Shown here: piece by piece, positions 11,454 to 23,595 of the stretch
Layout: each line of letters begins with the position of its first letter
Numbering within the stretch: position 1 is the stretch's first letter
Source: Camillea tinctor
Taxonomy: Eukaryota; Ascomycota; Sordariomycetes; Xylariales; Xylariaceae
Assembly (NCBI GenBank): GCA_022578605.1
Contig: MU394055.1
Location: 128,902-192,901, forward strand
DNA length: 64,000 bases
Direction: 5' to 3'
Program-made: the position numbers and the translations under genes
Notes under the pieces: generated by a model
The model's input: only the letters and a program-made list of their open reading frames with translations
The model's database searches: none
Told to the model about the DNA's origin: nothing

Positions 11454-12155
11454 TGCGACGGGTGGTTTAAGAGCTCGAATTGAAGAATAAATAAATGGGA
11501 ACGGGTATAAGGAGTTTGGAGAAGACGGCTTTCGAAGCGGCGGGAGTAGAAGAAGTGAAATGATAATGGATGAGCTCGAAGACTATGGGGGGGGTGATAA
11601 AAGAAGAGAAGAGAGATTGGATTTCGTAGTGTGTATAGATGGAAATGGGAGGAGAAGGTTTGTTGCTAGCAAGTTGGACAGCAACCTTAAGGGCGAGGTG
11701 CACGTGATTTGATTTGTCTGGGAGGGTCATTGCGCATGCCTAGGTACCTTACCTTATATGACGGACTTGAACTTTATTGGACTTTGAAAATATGGAGATC
11801 GGAAAATAGATGATTCCGAGTTAGCTTTGATTGACTCCATACTAGAAGTCAATCCTGGTCAACTTGAATCTATGCTAGTACTTAAGCAGTTTAGCTAAGA
11901 TCCACCTCTGTAAACTCTTGGCATAGTGGGTCAGGCAGGAAGTTAGTTAACTAGGCTCCGCCTTGAAAAAAAAAAAAAGAGTTCTCCAATTGAAGAAGTT
12001 CGTTCACTTCTTCTTTTCAAAGCAAAATATTGTTCAACAATCTCTCGATCACCCTCTTCCGCACCTATTCCTACAGGGCGAGCCAACGCAAGGAACCCTG
12101 AACTCCATCAACTCACCCGACATCACTACCAACTTACTCTTCACGAGCCATCACC
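11454..12155. promoter_or_regulatory. Shared upstream region of VMA3 (-) and SNU13 (+)
   Basis: A 702-bp divergent intergenic region. It holds an A-rich tract near 11965-11978 and a TC-rich leader before the SNU13 ATG. No TATA box is convincing on either side, as expected for constitutive genes. Individual factor sites cannot be assigned. Confidence 0.4.
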
Positions 12156-12756
12156 ATGTCTGGAAACCAAGAAAGTGCTGGTATGCTGTAGACCTATCGA
12201 ATTAGAGACTTTTCGAGGCTTCGTCGTTGCTAACTTATGGACAGCTTGGCCCATGGCCGACCCTGCCCTGGCCACTGAGATTCTGGATCTTGTGCAGCAG
12301 GCCAGTCACTAGTACGTGCCAACTTACCCAAAGAACATATTGCTTACCATGGGGACCTCGCTAACCGTTCGCGCAGCCGCCAGCTCAAGAAGGGTGCCAA
12401 CGAGTGCACCAAAACCCTGAACAGAGGTCAGTTTCAGCCGAGAATACCTGGAGAGGAAATCATCATGGGTGGATATAACTGTTTCGCTGGTAGCTAACCT
12501 TCGATTTGGTATAGGTGTCTCGGAGATCGTTGTTCTGGCTGGTGACACGACACCGCTTGCTATCCTCCTCCACATCCCACTTCTCTGCGAGGACAAGAAC
12601 GTCCCCTACATCTTCGTGCCGAGCAAGATCGCCTTGGGCCGGGCCTGCAATGTCAGCCGCGCCGTGATCGCCTGTTCGATCACTACCAACGAAGCCAGCG
12701 ACCTCACCAACCAGATCCGCGCTCTGAAGGACAAGGTCGAACGCCTCATGATTTAA
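12156..12756 (+). CDS. SNU13: Snu13 (15.5K/NHP2L1), L7Ae-family RNA-binding protein
   Basis: Exons 12156-12180, 12245-12311, 12377-12426 and 12515-12756 give 127 aa beginning [18 protein letters not shown]. The family signature is clear: [14 protein letters not shown] (kink-turn RNA binding), [13 protein letters not shown] and [15 protein letters not shown]. Length matches the roughly 125-residue family. Snu13 binds k-turns in U4 snRNA in the spliceosomal tri-snRNP and in box C/D snoRNAs, so it serves both pre-mRNA splicing and rRNA 2'-O-methylation in nucleus and nucleolus. It is separated from Nhp2 by the [12 protein letters not shown] segment. Three introns in such a short gene all have good GT-AG borders. 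Confidence 0.95.
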
Positions 12757-13580
12757 GTCGAGGAATCGACAGTATGATCGGGACCATGAGGAATGAGAAT
12801 GATACGGCGGTAGTTACAGGGAGGGTTATGAAAGCGTATATCCTGTTCGCAGCTATAAGTGAGTCAGTCGTTCTGACCATATGGAAGAACTAGGATAGGT
12901 TACAATAATACATATACAAATTTCAAGTTGCTTTTTGGCCGTATAACCTATACAGTTACTACATAGTAGGTTATGTAGGTTGGCTCCATTTTTTAACATG
13001 CACTAAGGTACTAACCACTGAGAAAATACGGTACCTGAAATCGGACTGCTACCCACTGTAAGTAGGGAACTTACACTACCTACGTGCAGCCTACCTACAT
13101 AAATATGCAGATGGAGGGGTGCATATGACGGCATCAGCTGGGAACATTTGAACTCGTCCCCCCACCAAATCGCTACCAACAATACGGTAATATACTAGGT
13201 AAGTATAAGTGGTAGCAGCACACTATAGGTAAAGTAGGTAGTAACCTCGCTAGAAGAATCAAGCCGTCAGAGACATCGGACATACCCATCTGAGACAAAA
13301 GCCGGGCTGCTGACTTTCCGATCTGCTACAAAGTACCTAACCTAAGTACCTCACTCTTTACCTTACACAGATTTATTTTATTTTTCCCATCCATACATCA
13401 TACCTAACATCATACCTAACACCACACATCTTAATATAGTACTACTAATACTAAACCTTCGCTAATTCACCTCCTGACTTTTGCGCAGATATGCGCTTCT
13501 CATGTATTAACTTACTCTTCCTCATGTCATGATTAGCATTTTTATTTTTATTCCACATACCTATTTCACACAAAGAAAAA
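12757..13580. other. Intergenic spacer
   Basis: Holds the SNU13 3' UTR and the upstream region of the SAC phosphatase gene. It is rich in short TACCTAC/GTAGGTA words (about 13060-13240 and 13330-13430). No gene is visible. Confidence 0.5.
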
Positions 13581-16500
13581 ATGCCTAGCTTAGCTCGTAA
13601 ACTGCTGGTTTGCGCCGCAGTTGACGGTCTCGTGATTCAACCTCTAGTAACCAAGGGACATCGAACCCCCTCCTCTGTGAAGATCAAATACGATGATGCG
13701 ACAGTATCCACCATCCCCCGCGACCAGACTCCAGATACTACAAAGCCTAATTCTTGCTTCGAGGCCTTTGGCATCATCGGTGTGTTTGCGCCTGGGATGA
13801 GCGCGATTTGATTCGTAACCCCCCCTCTCTGACGGCTGTCGCTCTACAGGCTTGTTCACTGTCTCTCGCCTCAGTTACCTTGTGACCATTACCGGACGCG
13901 AACAGGTGGCTCAGATCCGCGGCTTTCCTGTCTACGTAGTCACCGACGTCGCCCTCACCCCGTGTACGAGCCAGAGCGAGGCCGAAACCGCTGTCAAGCA
14001 CACCTCCACACAGCTTCGTCGTGCGTCGGCGGAAAAGATCATCGAAGAAAGTGGTACCGATAGCGAGGTTGAAGCGCCCTCGTCATCGGCTGGGGAGGAT
14101 GCCGACGATCCTGGCTCGCATAGTGACGGCGAGAATCTAGCGAATAACGGTGGCGCGCCGGAGCTTGCTGGTGAGAGGAGCAACATCGCTGAGAATGTTA
14201 TCCGACGTCGTGGGAGCTATGGACGATTTGCGCAGCGGTGGTTCAGTAACAGGGGCTGGATGATGGACCAGAAACGAAACCTTGGCCTGAGCGGTTCTGC
14301 AATAGACGAAGGCGACGATGCGTCTCAGGCAACTACCAATAGTAATACGGACAGCCCCTCTGGCGACAAGGCGTTGAGCAGCACAGTGCTCCATGAGAAA
14401 GTTGATGCCTCACCTTCCCCTTCAGCTGGAGAGAGCCTGCTCCCTAAGCTATTGCGAATGTCCCATATCTGGTTTGGTTCGTCCCGGAGTTTCTTCTTCT
14501 CGTACGATTTGGACATCACCAGGAGCGTGGCTAGCCGACCATCCCCGATACCGAACGTTCCGCTGCACAAATCTGTCGACCCCTTGTACTTCTGGAACCA
14601 AGCTCTGTTATCACCGTTCCATGCATCCGGCGAAGACTCGATTATGTTACCCGTCATGCAAGGTTTCGTGGGGCAAAGAGTGTTTGTCGTTGATCGTCAA
14701 CCACCGCAGGTTGATTCCCAACAAGACTCCATGGAAATGAGCGATATGACGCATGATGCAGAGGATGATGCCGGAACCTTTTCACGTGAGCGGAAGTCAG
14801 CAGACCTAAGATCATCCGAAAAGAAATATATGATCTCGGTGATATCGAGACGGTCGGTTAAACGAGCCGGTTTACGATATCTACGACGAGGTATAGATGA
14901 TGAAGGTTACACGGCAAACTCAGTCGAAACCGAACAGATCCTCTCAACTCCTTCATGGGACCCCTCATCCAAGATCTATTCTTTTGTTCAGGTAAGGGGC
15001 AGCATACCGATATTCTTCACCCAGTCGCCCTATTCGTTGAAGCCAATACCTGTTGTGCAACATTCGCCTGAAGCAAACTTCCGGGCCTTCAAGAAGCATA
15101 TGGACCGACTAGGGCAAAACTATGGTTCTTTGCAGCTCGTAAACCTCGTAGAGCGCCATGGAGTTGAAGCTATAGTTGGCAAAGAATACCAGAACAACGC
15201 CGAGAAGTACAACGAAGAGAAGCCAGATGGCTCTCAGCCTCTCGCATTTGAGTGGTTTGACTTCCACGCTGCTTGTCGTGGGATGAAATTTGAGAACGTG
15301 AGCTTGCTCTTGGATACACTCGGAAAGACCATCGACAAGGCCGGTAGCACTGTCGAGGAAAACGGCGTGATAGCCCGGAGGCAGAATGGAATCCTCAGAA
15401 CAAACTGCATGGATTGCCTAGATCGGACAAATGTGTGCCAGAGCTCTTTTGCGAAATTCATTTTGGATCTACAACTCAAAGAGGAGGGATTTGACATGTC
15501 GGCTCAATATGACCAAGTAAACCCGTGGTTCAACACTCTTTGGGCTGACAACGGCGATGCCATCTCCAAACAATGTAAGTCACTCTGTGTTATGTTTACG
15601 CGCGTGGTTTTCGTTGACCCCGAGGTTATAGACGCATCGACAGCTGCGATGAAGGGCGATTACACCAGAACAAGAAAAAGAGATTACCGGGGCATGGTAA
15701 ATGATCTTGGCTTGTCATTAACACGGTTTTATAATGGGTAAGCCTGCCACCAATATCTCAGCAAACCAAAAGGGAAAAATGATCTAACCCTCAGAGCAGT
15801 ATGGTAAACGATTATTTCAGTCAAGCGGCGATCGACTTCTTCCTAGGGAATGTCACGTCTCTTGTATTTGACGAGTTCGAAAACTCGATGATGACCAAAG
15901 ATCCGAGCGTCTCTATGTCCAGGATGCGTGAACAGGCAATAGAAACATCGCAGAAGATTGCGATAGAAGATGAGAAAGAAGACTTCATTGGTGGCTGGAC
16001 ACTTTTGAGCCCCCATATATCCGACACCATTAAGACCTCGGAGTTCGAAGAAGTTGTGCTGTTATTGACGGATACCGCATTGTATCTTTGTCGGTTTGAC
16101 TGGAACTTAGATAAAGTTTCTTCCTTTGAGAGGGTAGATCTCGCCCACATCCTCAGTGTCAAGGTTGGCACGTACATTACATCCACCATTTCTCCTGCTC
16201 AAATGGATGAGCCGAAGAATATTGGTATTGTGCTCACGTATGAGCCGGGGAAGTTCGATATAAAGAGAACTAACACTCGATCACTGTCGAGTATGTCAGG
16301 TCCAGCAGGACAACCCGCGGAGGACACTGCATCGGCGCCTTTTACTGCCGCAGGCGTGCTAAACCAAAGTATCCTTAATGCCATCTCGGGCAAGCCTCGA
16401 GAACCAACGCCGAAGAAAATCGCCCTTAAAGCCCTTTACGCGCACACGTCCATATCGGATGCGAGGGGAGTTAAGGGGATGACAGAGAAGGAGCAGATCA

Positions 16501-16676
16501 ACACGATCGCAGGGGAGATCGAGCGCTTGGTGTTCATTAACCAACCTCTGCCGGGTAATAAGGATGTTAAGAGCATTGTAGAAAAGGGTGATATCATATC
16601 TCTAGAGGAGGCAAAGAAAAGTACTGGGATTTTTGAGCAGTTGGGTCATACCATCAAGAAACTGGTATGGGCATAG
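13581..16676 (+). CDS. SAC-domain phosphoinositide phosphatase with C-terminal hSac2 domain
   Basis: Exons 13581-13779, 13850-15574, 15632-15737 and 15800-16676 give 968 aa. A Sac phosphatase domain spans roughly residues 40-680, interrupted by an acidic, Ser-rich low-complexity insert near 95-215. The catalytic CX5R motif is CMDCLDR within RTNCMDCLDRTN, with Cys586 and Arg592 (15406-15426). A second domain at about residues 725-840, starting DFIGGWTLLSPH, resembles the hSac2 domain of INPP5F/Sac2-type phosphatases, which remove the 4-phosphate from PI4P on endosomal membranes. Substrate is inferred by family. No transmembrane helices like those of Sac1 are evident at the C terminus, which separates it from Sac1 of the ER. 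The 57-nt second intron is in frame and stop-free. It is convergent with the methyltransferase gene, 168 bp away. Confidence 0.88.
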
Positions 16677-16844
16677 GTGGGATGGTACGAGAACCCCTTG
16701 GGGGTGGTGCTGCTTACTAGGGGTAACATGCATCAAGAGTATACTGGTATAATTATAGAGGTAACAATTAGCTTAGGCATATGCCTATGAGATGTCAAGG
16801 GTGGTGGATAACCGTGGATGGCGGGTTCAACTTTTTGGTATAAA

Positions 16845-18278
16845 TTAGACCTCGCGCGCGCAGGCGCGGTATAGATGCATCTGGTAGCGCATATTCTCTA
16901 GAGCAATAGGGTAACGCAATCCCTCAGCGAGCCGGAACCACACTGAATCGTGAGACTCGAGCTTCTCCCATAAGCAACCGCCACCAGTATTCCTTGTCTC
17001 TGTCTCTATTATTGTCGTTGTTGTCTGCCCCTCTGCCTCGTCGTCCAGCGGCGCCTGTTGACCCCTCCTCCTTTTCCTGTCCTCGTCCTCGGGAACCCGC
17101 AGCAGCGTGTGGTCCAGAAGCCACTGCATCGGGTACCGCTTCTTATTCCCCCCACTGGCACTGCTATTACTATCTGCCCCTGCGTCGCTGCTCCCGCCCC
17201 CTTTCCCGACTGCCGCCTCCGAGTAGCTCCCCGGACTGTCCACGACGAGCAGCAGAGACCCCGCCGGGATCACGGCTCCCAGGCGCCGCAGGAACGCCGT
17301 CGTGCGGCCTACGCCCCCCGCGGAGGCGTAGAGTTCGTTGAGCGTGAAGAGGAGGGTTACGAGGAGTGCTTGTCCTTCCCCTTCTTCTTCTTCTTCTTCT
17401 TCGCCTTGGCCTCCCCCTTCTGCTTCCCCCGGCGCCCCCCGCAGCAGTAACCCCCTGAGCGCCTCCTCCCCCAAACCCAACACGTCCCCCCGCTCAAACA
17501 CCCAGCTCAGCCGCCCCGGCGGCGCCACGAGCGCCCTGTTCGCAGCCCGCGCCGCGGCGTTGGCGTATCGGGATAGCGTGGGCGGCGAGGTCAGGGCCGC
17601 GCCTAGGGCGCGGATCACGGGCTCCCAGGGGCCGGAGTCGAGGAGCGTGAGGTGGGCGTGAGAGGACGGGGAAAGGGCCAGGTGCGAGGCGAAGGCGGCG
17701 AGCTCGGCGGCGCCGCCGCCTATGCAGAGCGCTCGCAGGGGACGGGATGGGGGGAAGGCCGGGGAGAGGAGGTAGGGCGCTATGGCGAGGCGCAGGATGC
17801 GCCCGTAGCAGAGGGCGCGGGTGGGGGACCAGCGGGCGGCGTAGACGGAGAGGAAGGCGTTGTTGGGGGTGGTGCTCGTCTCTTCTTTTTCTTCTTCTGT
17901 GTCCCTATTCCCGCTTCCTTCTGCATCACCTTCTTCCGCCCCTCCCCCAGCATTGGACGAGGAGACGTCGTTATTGTTGCTGTTGAAGGCACCCTCAAAG
18001 TCCCGGTTGAACAGCGCACCCTTCACTTCCTGCAGCACAGAGGAAAAGTCGTCGCGCTGCAGGACCGGGCCGAAGGCCGAGCTGAAGGCATCGAGGAGGG
18101 CCTGGCAGTGCTTTGTCTCCTGCGCGTCGGCGACGGCGGCTGGGGATCCTCCTGTTGCAGCTTCTCCGGGCGGGACCGGCCTGGCGGCGCGGGGTTTGGC
18201 GGGAGGTTTTGCTGATGAAGATGAGGACGGTTTTGAGCGCCCTGGTTTCTGTTGTGAATGAGGTGGTTTTTTACCCAT
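16845..18278 (-). CDS. 25S rRNA uridine-N3 methyltransferase, Bmt6-like
   Basis: Single exon, 477 aa, ATG at 18278. The Lys/Pro/Ser-rich N terminus looks like a nuclear/nucleolar tail. It is followed by an acidic low-complexity insert (100-135), YAARWSPTRALCYGRIL (146-162) and the Rossmann SAM-binding loop LCIGGGAAELAA (184-195). The acidic second-strand end (LTLLDSG), FERGDVLGL, a poly-Glu insert (about 293-300), LFTLNELY (310-317), a strand-5 segment SLLLVVDSPG and C-terminal ENMRYQMHLYR follow. This order matches the Bmt6 family (Methyltransf_34), which in yeast methylates one uridine of 25S rRNA at N3. The target base is inferred. The gene is strikingly GC-rich compared with its surroundings, and its antisense frames are open for that reason. 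Confidence 0.8.
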   Translation of the reverse strand: MGKKPPHSQQKPGRSKPSSSSSAKPPAKPRAARPVPPGEAATGGSPAAVADAQETKHCQALLDAFSSAFGPVLQRDDFSSVLQEVKGALFNRDFEGAFNSNNNDVSSSNAGGGAEEGDAEGSGNRDTEEEKEETSTTPNNAFLSVYAARWSPTRALCYGRILRLAIAPYLLSPAFPPSRPLRALCIGGGAAELAAFASHLALSPSSHAHLTLLDSGPWEPVIRALGAALTSPPTLSRYANAAARAANRALVAPPGRLSWVFERGDVLGLGEEALRGLLLRGAPGEAEGGGQGEEEEEEEGEGQALLVTLLFTLNELYASAGGVGRTTAFLRRLGAVIPAGSLLLVVDSPGSYSEAAVGKGGGSSDAGADSNSSASGGNKKRYPMQWLLDHTLLRVPEDEDRKRRRGQQAPLDDEAEGQTTTTIIETETRNTGGGCLWEKLESHDSVWFRLAEGLRYPIALENMRYQMHLYRACAREV

Positions 18279-21113
18279 TGTCTTTCTCCTTATTACTCTT
18301 TTTCTTTATTTCACTTTATCTTTCAAATTCCGTCCACTTGTGTAAAAGTGAATATATGTATCCACGGGAATTCTTCTTACTAATTTCTTATTGGCGTGAA
18401 TTCACTTTAAGGTATTCGTTTTCTATTATAGTGTCTTCTTATGTTGTCTTTTTGAAGTTGTTGCATCAACTTTTTTTCGAGGTTGAAATTTTAAGTGGTG
18501 ATGGTTTATTAAGGTTAGATGCGATTTTTAAATCTTGAACCACCAACATCTATATTAGTTTACATGATAATGTTTGATGTTCTTCTTACTATACTTACCT
18601 CCCTAACGCTTTTCTTATTTTACTATTATTGTTTCATGGTGTTTTTACATTTTCAAGCAATACAGGTTTAATACAAATGCATGTGAGCTACACAGGTGTT
18701 TGTACACCTATGTCCTACACTATCTCAATTACTTAGCCTGGTAACAAGATTAACCCTTTTTGGCTATGTAGACCAAGCTGCCATTTTGAGTTGGTATTTA
18801 GAAATCGATAACCTCTTAAAGGTATTATAAATTTACACAGTATAGAACATAATTAAGGCACTTCGACTGTAACAAATTTTATATACCTTAGCAACATATA
18901 ACCATATGATTTCCAATAGGTAGATATGTCAGGTACCTAGCAACTAGTGACCGTGGGGGGTTGTTTTGTTTCTTTATCGACAAGTTCATCTACATCGGAG
19001 CATGTTGGCCACTTACGTTGAAGATATAAAGTATATACATTGATTAGATGATACGCTAGATGTAAACAGGTACCTAGATACAGAAACTTATTACAGGAGT
19101 GTGATGGGTTGCTTACTCATTACCCCCAAAAAAAATCAAACAAATTATTTAAGCCAATCAGTTGTCAAGCCTAATCCTATTTTAGAACCACTTTGCCCCT
19201 CATTATCTCATCATCAGGAAGTAGGTATTTTTCTCATAACCAATCTCTTCACTGTTCTGATTCAACTTCTTTCACATGTACATGCCTATCTATGTAACCT
19301 ATCTGTATACCCAGGTGTCAAATGCTACTCTAAGCTGCTCAAATCTGTATACTTAGAAACAACATGCGAGGTGCGACCATAATCACCACATATTCTCCGA
19401 ACCTACCTATGTCATTAGTGTCTGATTATGACGTTGATCAACCACCAAGTTTTCTGTCTAATGCTATCGCTGGCCAGGTTGACCGGGCCAATTCTAGGAT
19501 ACTGCAGCCGGATACGCCGGCGCAATGCCGAGCCGCCCTCCTTCTTTCCCAGGAGCCGGCTGAAAAAGTTCTTTCATATGTAACAGGAATAGCGAAGTTG
19601 CGAGAATATGAGGAGGGGAAGGGTTTGTGCGGATGGAGAGCTTTGTCCCCATTCACATGCGATACATATAGCTATACATATTTTAGGTGCTGGCAGACTC
19701 GGGACAGACTGGAGCGAGTCGGCGATATAAGCCTCTAGTAATGATGTAAGGTAGGTGTATAGATGTACTTAGCTATAAGTATAAGTTTAGCTTCCTACGG
19801 CGCGGGTTAGCTTGGCAGAAATAAAGAGCTAAGTAAGGTTAGTGAAATTCAACAAAAAAGCCAATCCCGTCCGATCCAGGCACATGTGTCCGATGCCATT
19901 GGCTACTGGCAAGGAAGCCTGCAGAACAGAGACAGAGATGATATAGGATATCTTTGAATAGTAGGTGTAGTAGTGAAACATTTTTGCTTCTGAGAGGATC
20001 TTCTACTCCTCGGTTACGGGTCAAGGCATGACAGAATATATCTCCAAGGAATAATAATATATGTATATGTAAAAAGCCGCAGACCCATTGGGTGTTGTTG
20101 AACAAACAAACCCCAATCAAAAATCAAAGAAAAAAAAAGGTGAGGGAATATCGGATCGACCTGGAAAGGCAAACTGAGGCTTTTCCATTTTTAGTATATT
20201 AACCCCCCTGGTCACCAGCTACGACGAAACTGAAGCTTCCTGAAACCCCATTCGAGGACTACAGGTCTCCGAACAAAGCCAAGCGGGCTGTTATGGCAGA
20301 GGGGATTTGGAATGGATGGATAAGGTGAGTCTGTGAGACCATCTAGGTTCCATTGTAGTAAGTAAGCTACTTACCTGGGTACCTATGTGCCTATACTGAT
20401 AGTATATGGGCTGGGGCTGATAGGTAATTCAGTCTGTCTTGAACATGCAGAGAGGAAGCCTCGTTTCTTGTCCTTTACAGTGCTTTACAGCTTTTGGTTA
20501 AGTAGAATATGCGATCCAGGAAGATCATTCGTGTATAAAAGTGGCGAGAGCTGCAGAGTGGCAGAATGGGAAGAGAGAGAGAGAGGCCGGAGAAGCACTA
20601 CTAGGTAGGTATCAAAGCTCCACATATTGGAAGCAGTGTGATGTAGCAAGCACCAGCATTAGGGAGCATTACCGCATAGACAGACCTTAGCGCGACTTAC
20701 TTTAGCATGTTGTATCCATGCTACATGTTACCTACCTTACATACACATGAGCTAAGAGCACTATGCAACACGGTACGTAGTACATGAAATATCTGAAGCA
20801 GGGATGAAGCAGGTAGCTTAGTACTGGTAGATACGTAGATATGTAGACAGGTAGGTAGTATTTGTCCATGAAAGATGTATATGCAATACAGTATACAGTC
20901 GACACGGTACGGGAGTTACATACGTAAAGAACTTCTCACTGACATGTTGAAAAGATAGCCCCACTCCCCGGCCTTTTCGTAAAAAAAAAGATCAAACTTG
21001 AACCATCTTTCAAATCTTCCAGTTCTCCTCCCTTCTCCTTCTTCTCTTCTAAACCACCTTCATTCTCCTCCCCACAACCTACCCATATAGACCATCATCA
21101 TACCATCGCAATC
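18279..21113. other. Intergenic spacer
   Basis: AT-rich from 18280 to about 20900. An open frame of 124 codons at 19364-19738 has no recognisable domain and is not called. The last 120 bp before the transketolase ATG are strongly pyrimidine-rich (about 21015-21080), a common feature of highly expressed fungal genes. Confidence 0.5.
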
Positions 21114-23595
21114 ATGGGATACACCGACAAAGACTGGCTGGCCATCAACACCATCCGTATCCTTGCGGTAAGAATTCTCTCTAGCTTTGTGAAATGTCAA
21201 CCATCGTGTTGCATTCATTACCCCGCCCCCGCTCTCGCTCTCGCTATACCCCGCCATCGTGAACAAGCCCGAAGCCGAAACTCGACTGAATTGATTACTG
21301 ACGATGTTTACTCCAGGCGGATGCTACCTTCAATGCCAACTCGGGCCACCCTGGCGCGCCCATGTGAGTAGCAAGAATCCCATTCAATAAAGTAGAAGCT
21401 ATATTGTGTTATTATTGTTGCATGTGCTGACATTTGAATCTTAGGGGCATGGCGCCGGTCGCCCACGTTCTCTTCAACAAGTTCATGAAGTTCAACCCTA
21501 AGAACCCCAACTGGGTCAACCGTGATCGCTTTGTTCTCTCGTAAGTTTACAATCCTAAATATCGAGATTCAACAACTAACAATCATGCCCTAGCAACGGC
21601 CACGGCTGCATGCTTCAGTATGCGCTCCTCCACCTATTCGGCTACGCCCTCACTCTAGATGACATCAAGAACTTCCGAGTAAGTCTCATCCGCTGTTCTT
21701 TAGTTTACCCCAGGCCTAAAAAAGGTACAATTGATACTGACCAGAATCGTAGAGGGTTGACAGCATCACTGCTGGTCACCCTGAGGCTCATGACACCCCC
21801 GGTGTGGAAGTGACCACTGGTCCTCTGGGCCAGGGTATCTCCAACGCCGTCGGTCTCGCTATGGCTCAGGCTCACACTGCCGCTACCTTCAACAAGGACG
21901 GATTCCCCCTTATCGACAACTACACATACTGCTTCTTGGGTGATGGTTGCTTGATGGAGGGTGTTTCCAGCGAGACTTCTTCCTTGGCTGGTCACTTGCA
22001 GCTCGGCAACCTGATTGCCGTCTACGATGACAACCACATTTCCATTGACGGTGACACTAACTGTGCTTTCACCGAAGATGTTGTCAAGCGATACGAGTCG
22101 TATGGCTGGCACGTCGTCATTGTAGACGATGGAGACAATGACCTTGAGGGCATTGAGAAGGCCATCAAGGAGTGCCAGGAGGTCAAGAACAAGCCCTCGC
22201 TGATCAAGCTCAAGACCACTATTGGTTTTGGTTCTCTTCAGCAGGGTACCCACAGCGTTCACGGCTCGGCCCTGAAGGCTGACGATATCAAGCAGCTGAA
22301 GCAGAAGTTCGGCTTCAACCCCGAGCAGAGCTTCGTCGTTCCTCAGGATGTCTATGACCAGTACCACAAACACGCCGCCGAGGGTGCCGCCGCCGAAGAG
22401 GAGTGGAATAAGCTATTCGCTAGCTACGCTACTAAGTACAAGGCTGAGCACGATGACCTTGCTCGTCGCTTGACCGGTGCTCTCCCGGAGGGCTGGGAGA
22501 AGAACCTTCCCGTTTACACCCCCGCCGACGCCGCCGTAGCTTCGAGAAAGCTTTCCGAGATCGTCCTCACCAAGATCGAGGGTATTCTCCCCGAGCTAGT
22601 GGGTGGATCCGCTGATCTGACTGGCTCTAACCTTACCCGGTGGAAGGGTGCTGTTGACTTCCAGCCCGAGTCTACCGGCCTGGGCACCTATGCTGGCCGA
22701 TACATCCGGTTCGGTGTCCGTGAGCACGGTATGGGTGCTATCATGAATGGTATGGCTGCTTACGGTACTATTATCCCGTACGGCGGTACCTTCCTGAACT
22801 TCGTATCCTACGCTGCCGGTGCCGTTCGCCTTGCGGCGCTTTCCCAGGTGCGGCAAATCTGGGTCGCAACCCACGATTCCATCGGTCTTGGTGAGGACGG
22901 TCCTACTCACCAGCCTATCGAGACTCTTGCACACTTCCGTGCCCTGCCAAACTGCATGGTCTGGCGCCCAGCTGATGGCAATGAGACGAGCGGCGCGTAC
23001 TACGTTGCTCTGACTTCCAAACACACGCCGAGCATTATTGCTCTGTCAAGACAGAACCTACCCCAACTCGAGGGCTCCACTGTCGAGAAGACCCTCAAAG
23101 GTGGTTACGTCCTACACGAAGCTGAGGGTGCCCAGGTCACTCTCGTCTCTACCGGCTCGGAAGTTTGCATCTGCATTGATGCTGTCAAGGAGCTGGCTGA
23201 GAAGCACAACATCAAGGCTCGTGTTGTCTCTATCCCTTGCTTCGAGGTCTTCGACGCCCAATCCAAGGAATACAGACTCAGCGTCCTTCCCGATGGTATC
23301 CCCTCTCTGTCTGTTGAGGTCATGAGCACCATGGGTTGGGAGAGATATACCCACGAGCAGTTCGGCCTAAACAGATTCGGCGCCTCTGGTGCTTACAAGG
23401 ACGTCTACAAGGCAAGTTTTTTCTTCACAACTTTACGGTTTCCCCCCGCTTTATACATTATACTAACGAAGTGAACAGAAGTTCGAATTCACTCCCGAGG
23501 GCGTTGCCAAGCGAGCCATCGCCACCATCGACTTCTGGAAGGACGTCCCCAACATTCGCTCCCCTATCAACCGCGCATTCCAGCAGATCATTTAA
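21114..23595 (+). CDS. TKL1: Transketolase
   Basis: Exons 21114-21167, 21317-21363, 21445-21540, 21594-21678, 21753-23411 and 23479-23595 give 685 aa, the usual fungal length. It transfers two-carbon ketol units between sugar phosphates in the non-oxidative pentose phosphate pathway, using thiamine diphosphate and a divalent metal, in the cytosol. Visible hallmarks are [30 protein letters not shown], the GDGCLMEG diphosphate/metal-binding motif, and [14 protein letters not shown] with the catalytic Glu that activates thiamine. [14 protein letters not shown] and the C-terminal [12 protein letters not shown] also match. The last intron (23412-23478) starts GCAAGT and ends CAG, a GC-AG intron; only that splice gives the conserved [12 protein letters not shown]. 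Codon choice (C/G-ending) fits high expression. Confidence 0.96.

Noticed and set aside
13644..14657. Overlapping minus-strand frames in the SAC phosphatase gene
   Set aside because: Shadows of a clearly conserved exon.
17058..18261. Several plus-strand open frames opposite the Bmt6-like gene
   Set aside because: Composition is Arg/Ala/Pro or Gly/Arg runs caused by the GC-rich complement; only the minus strand shows methyltransferase motifs.
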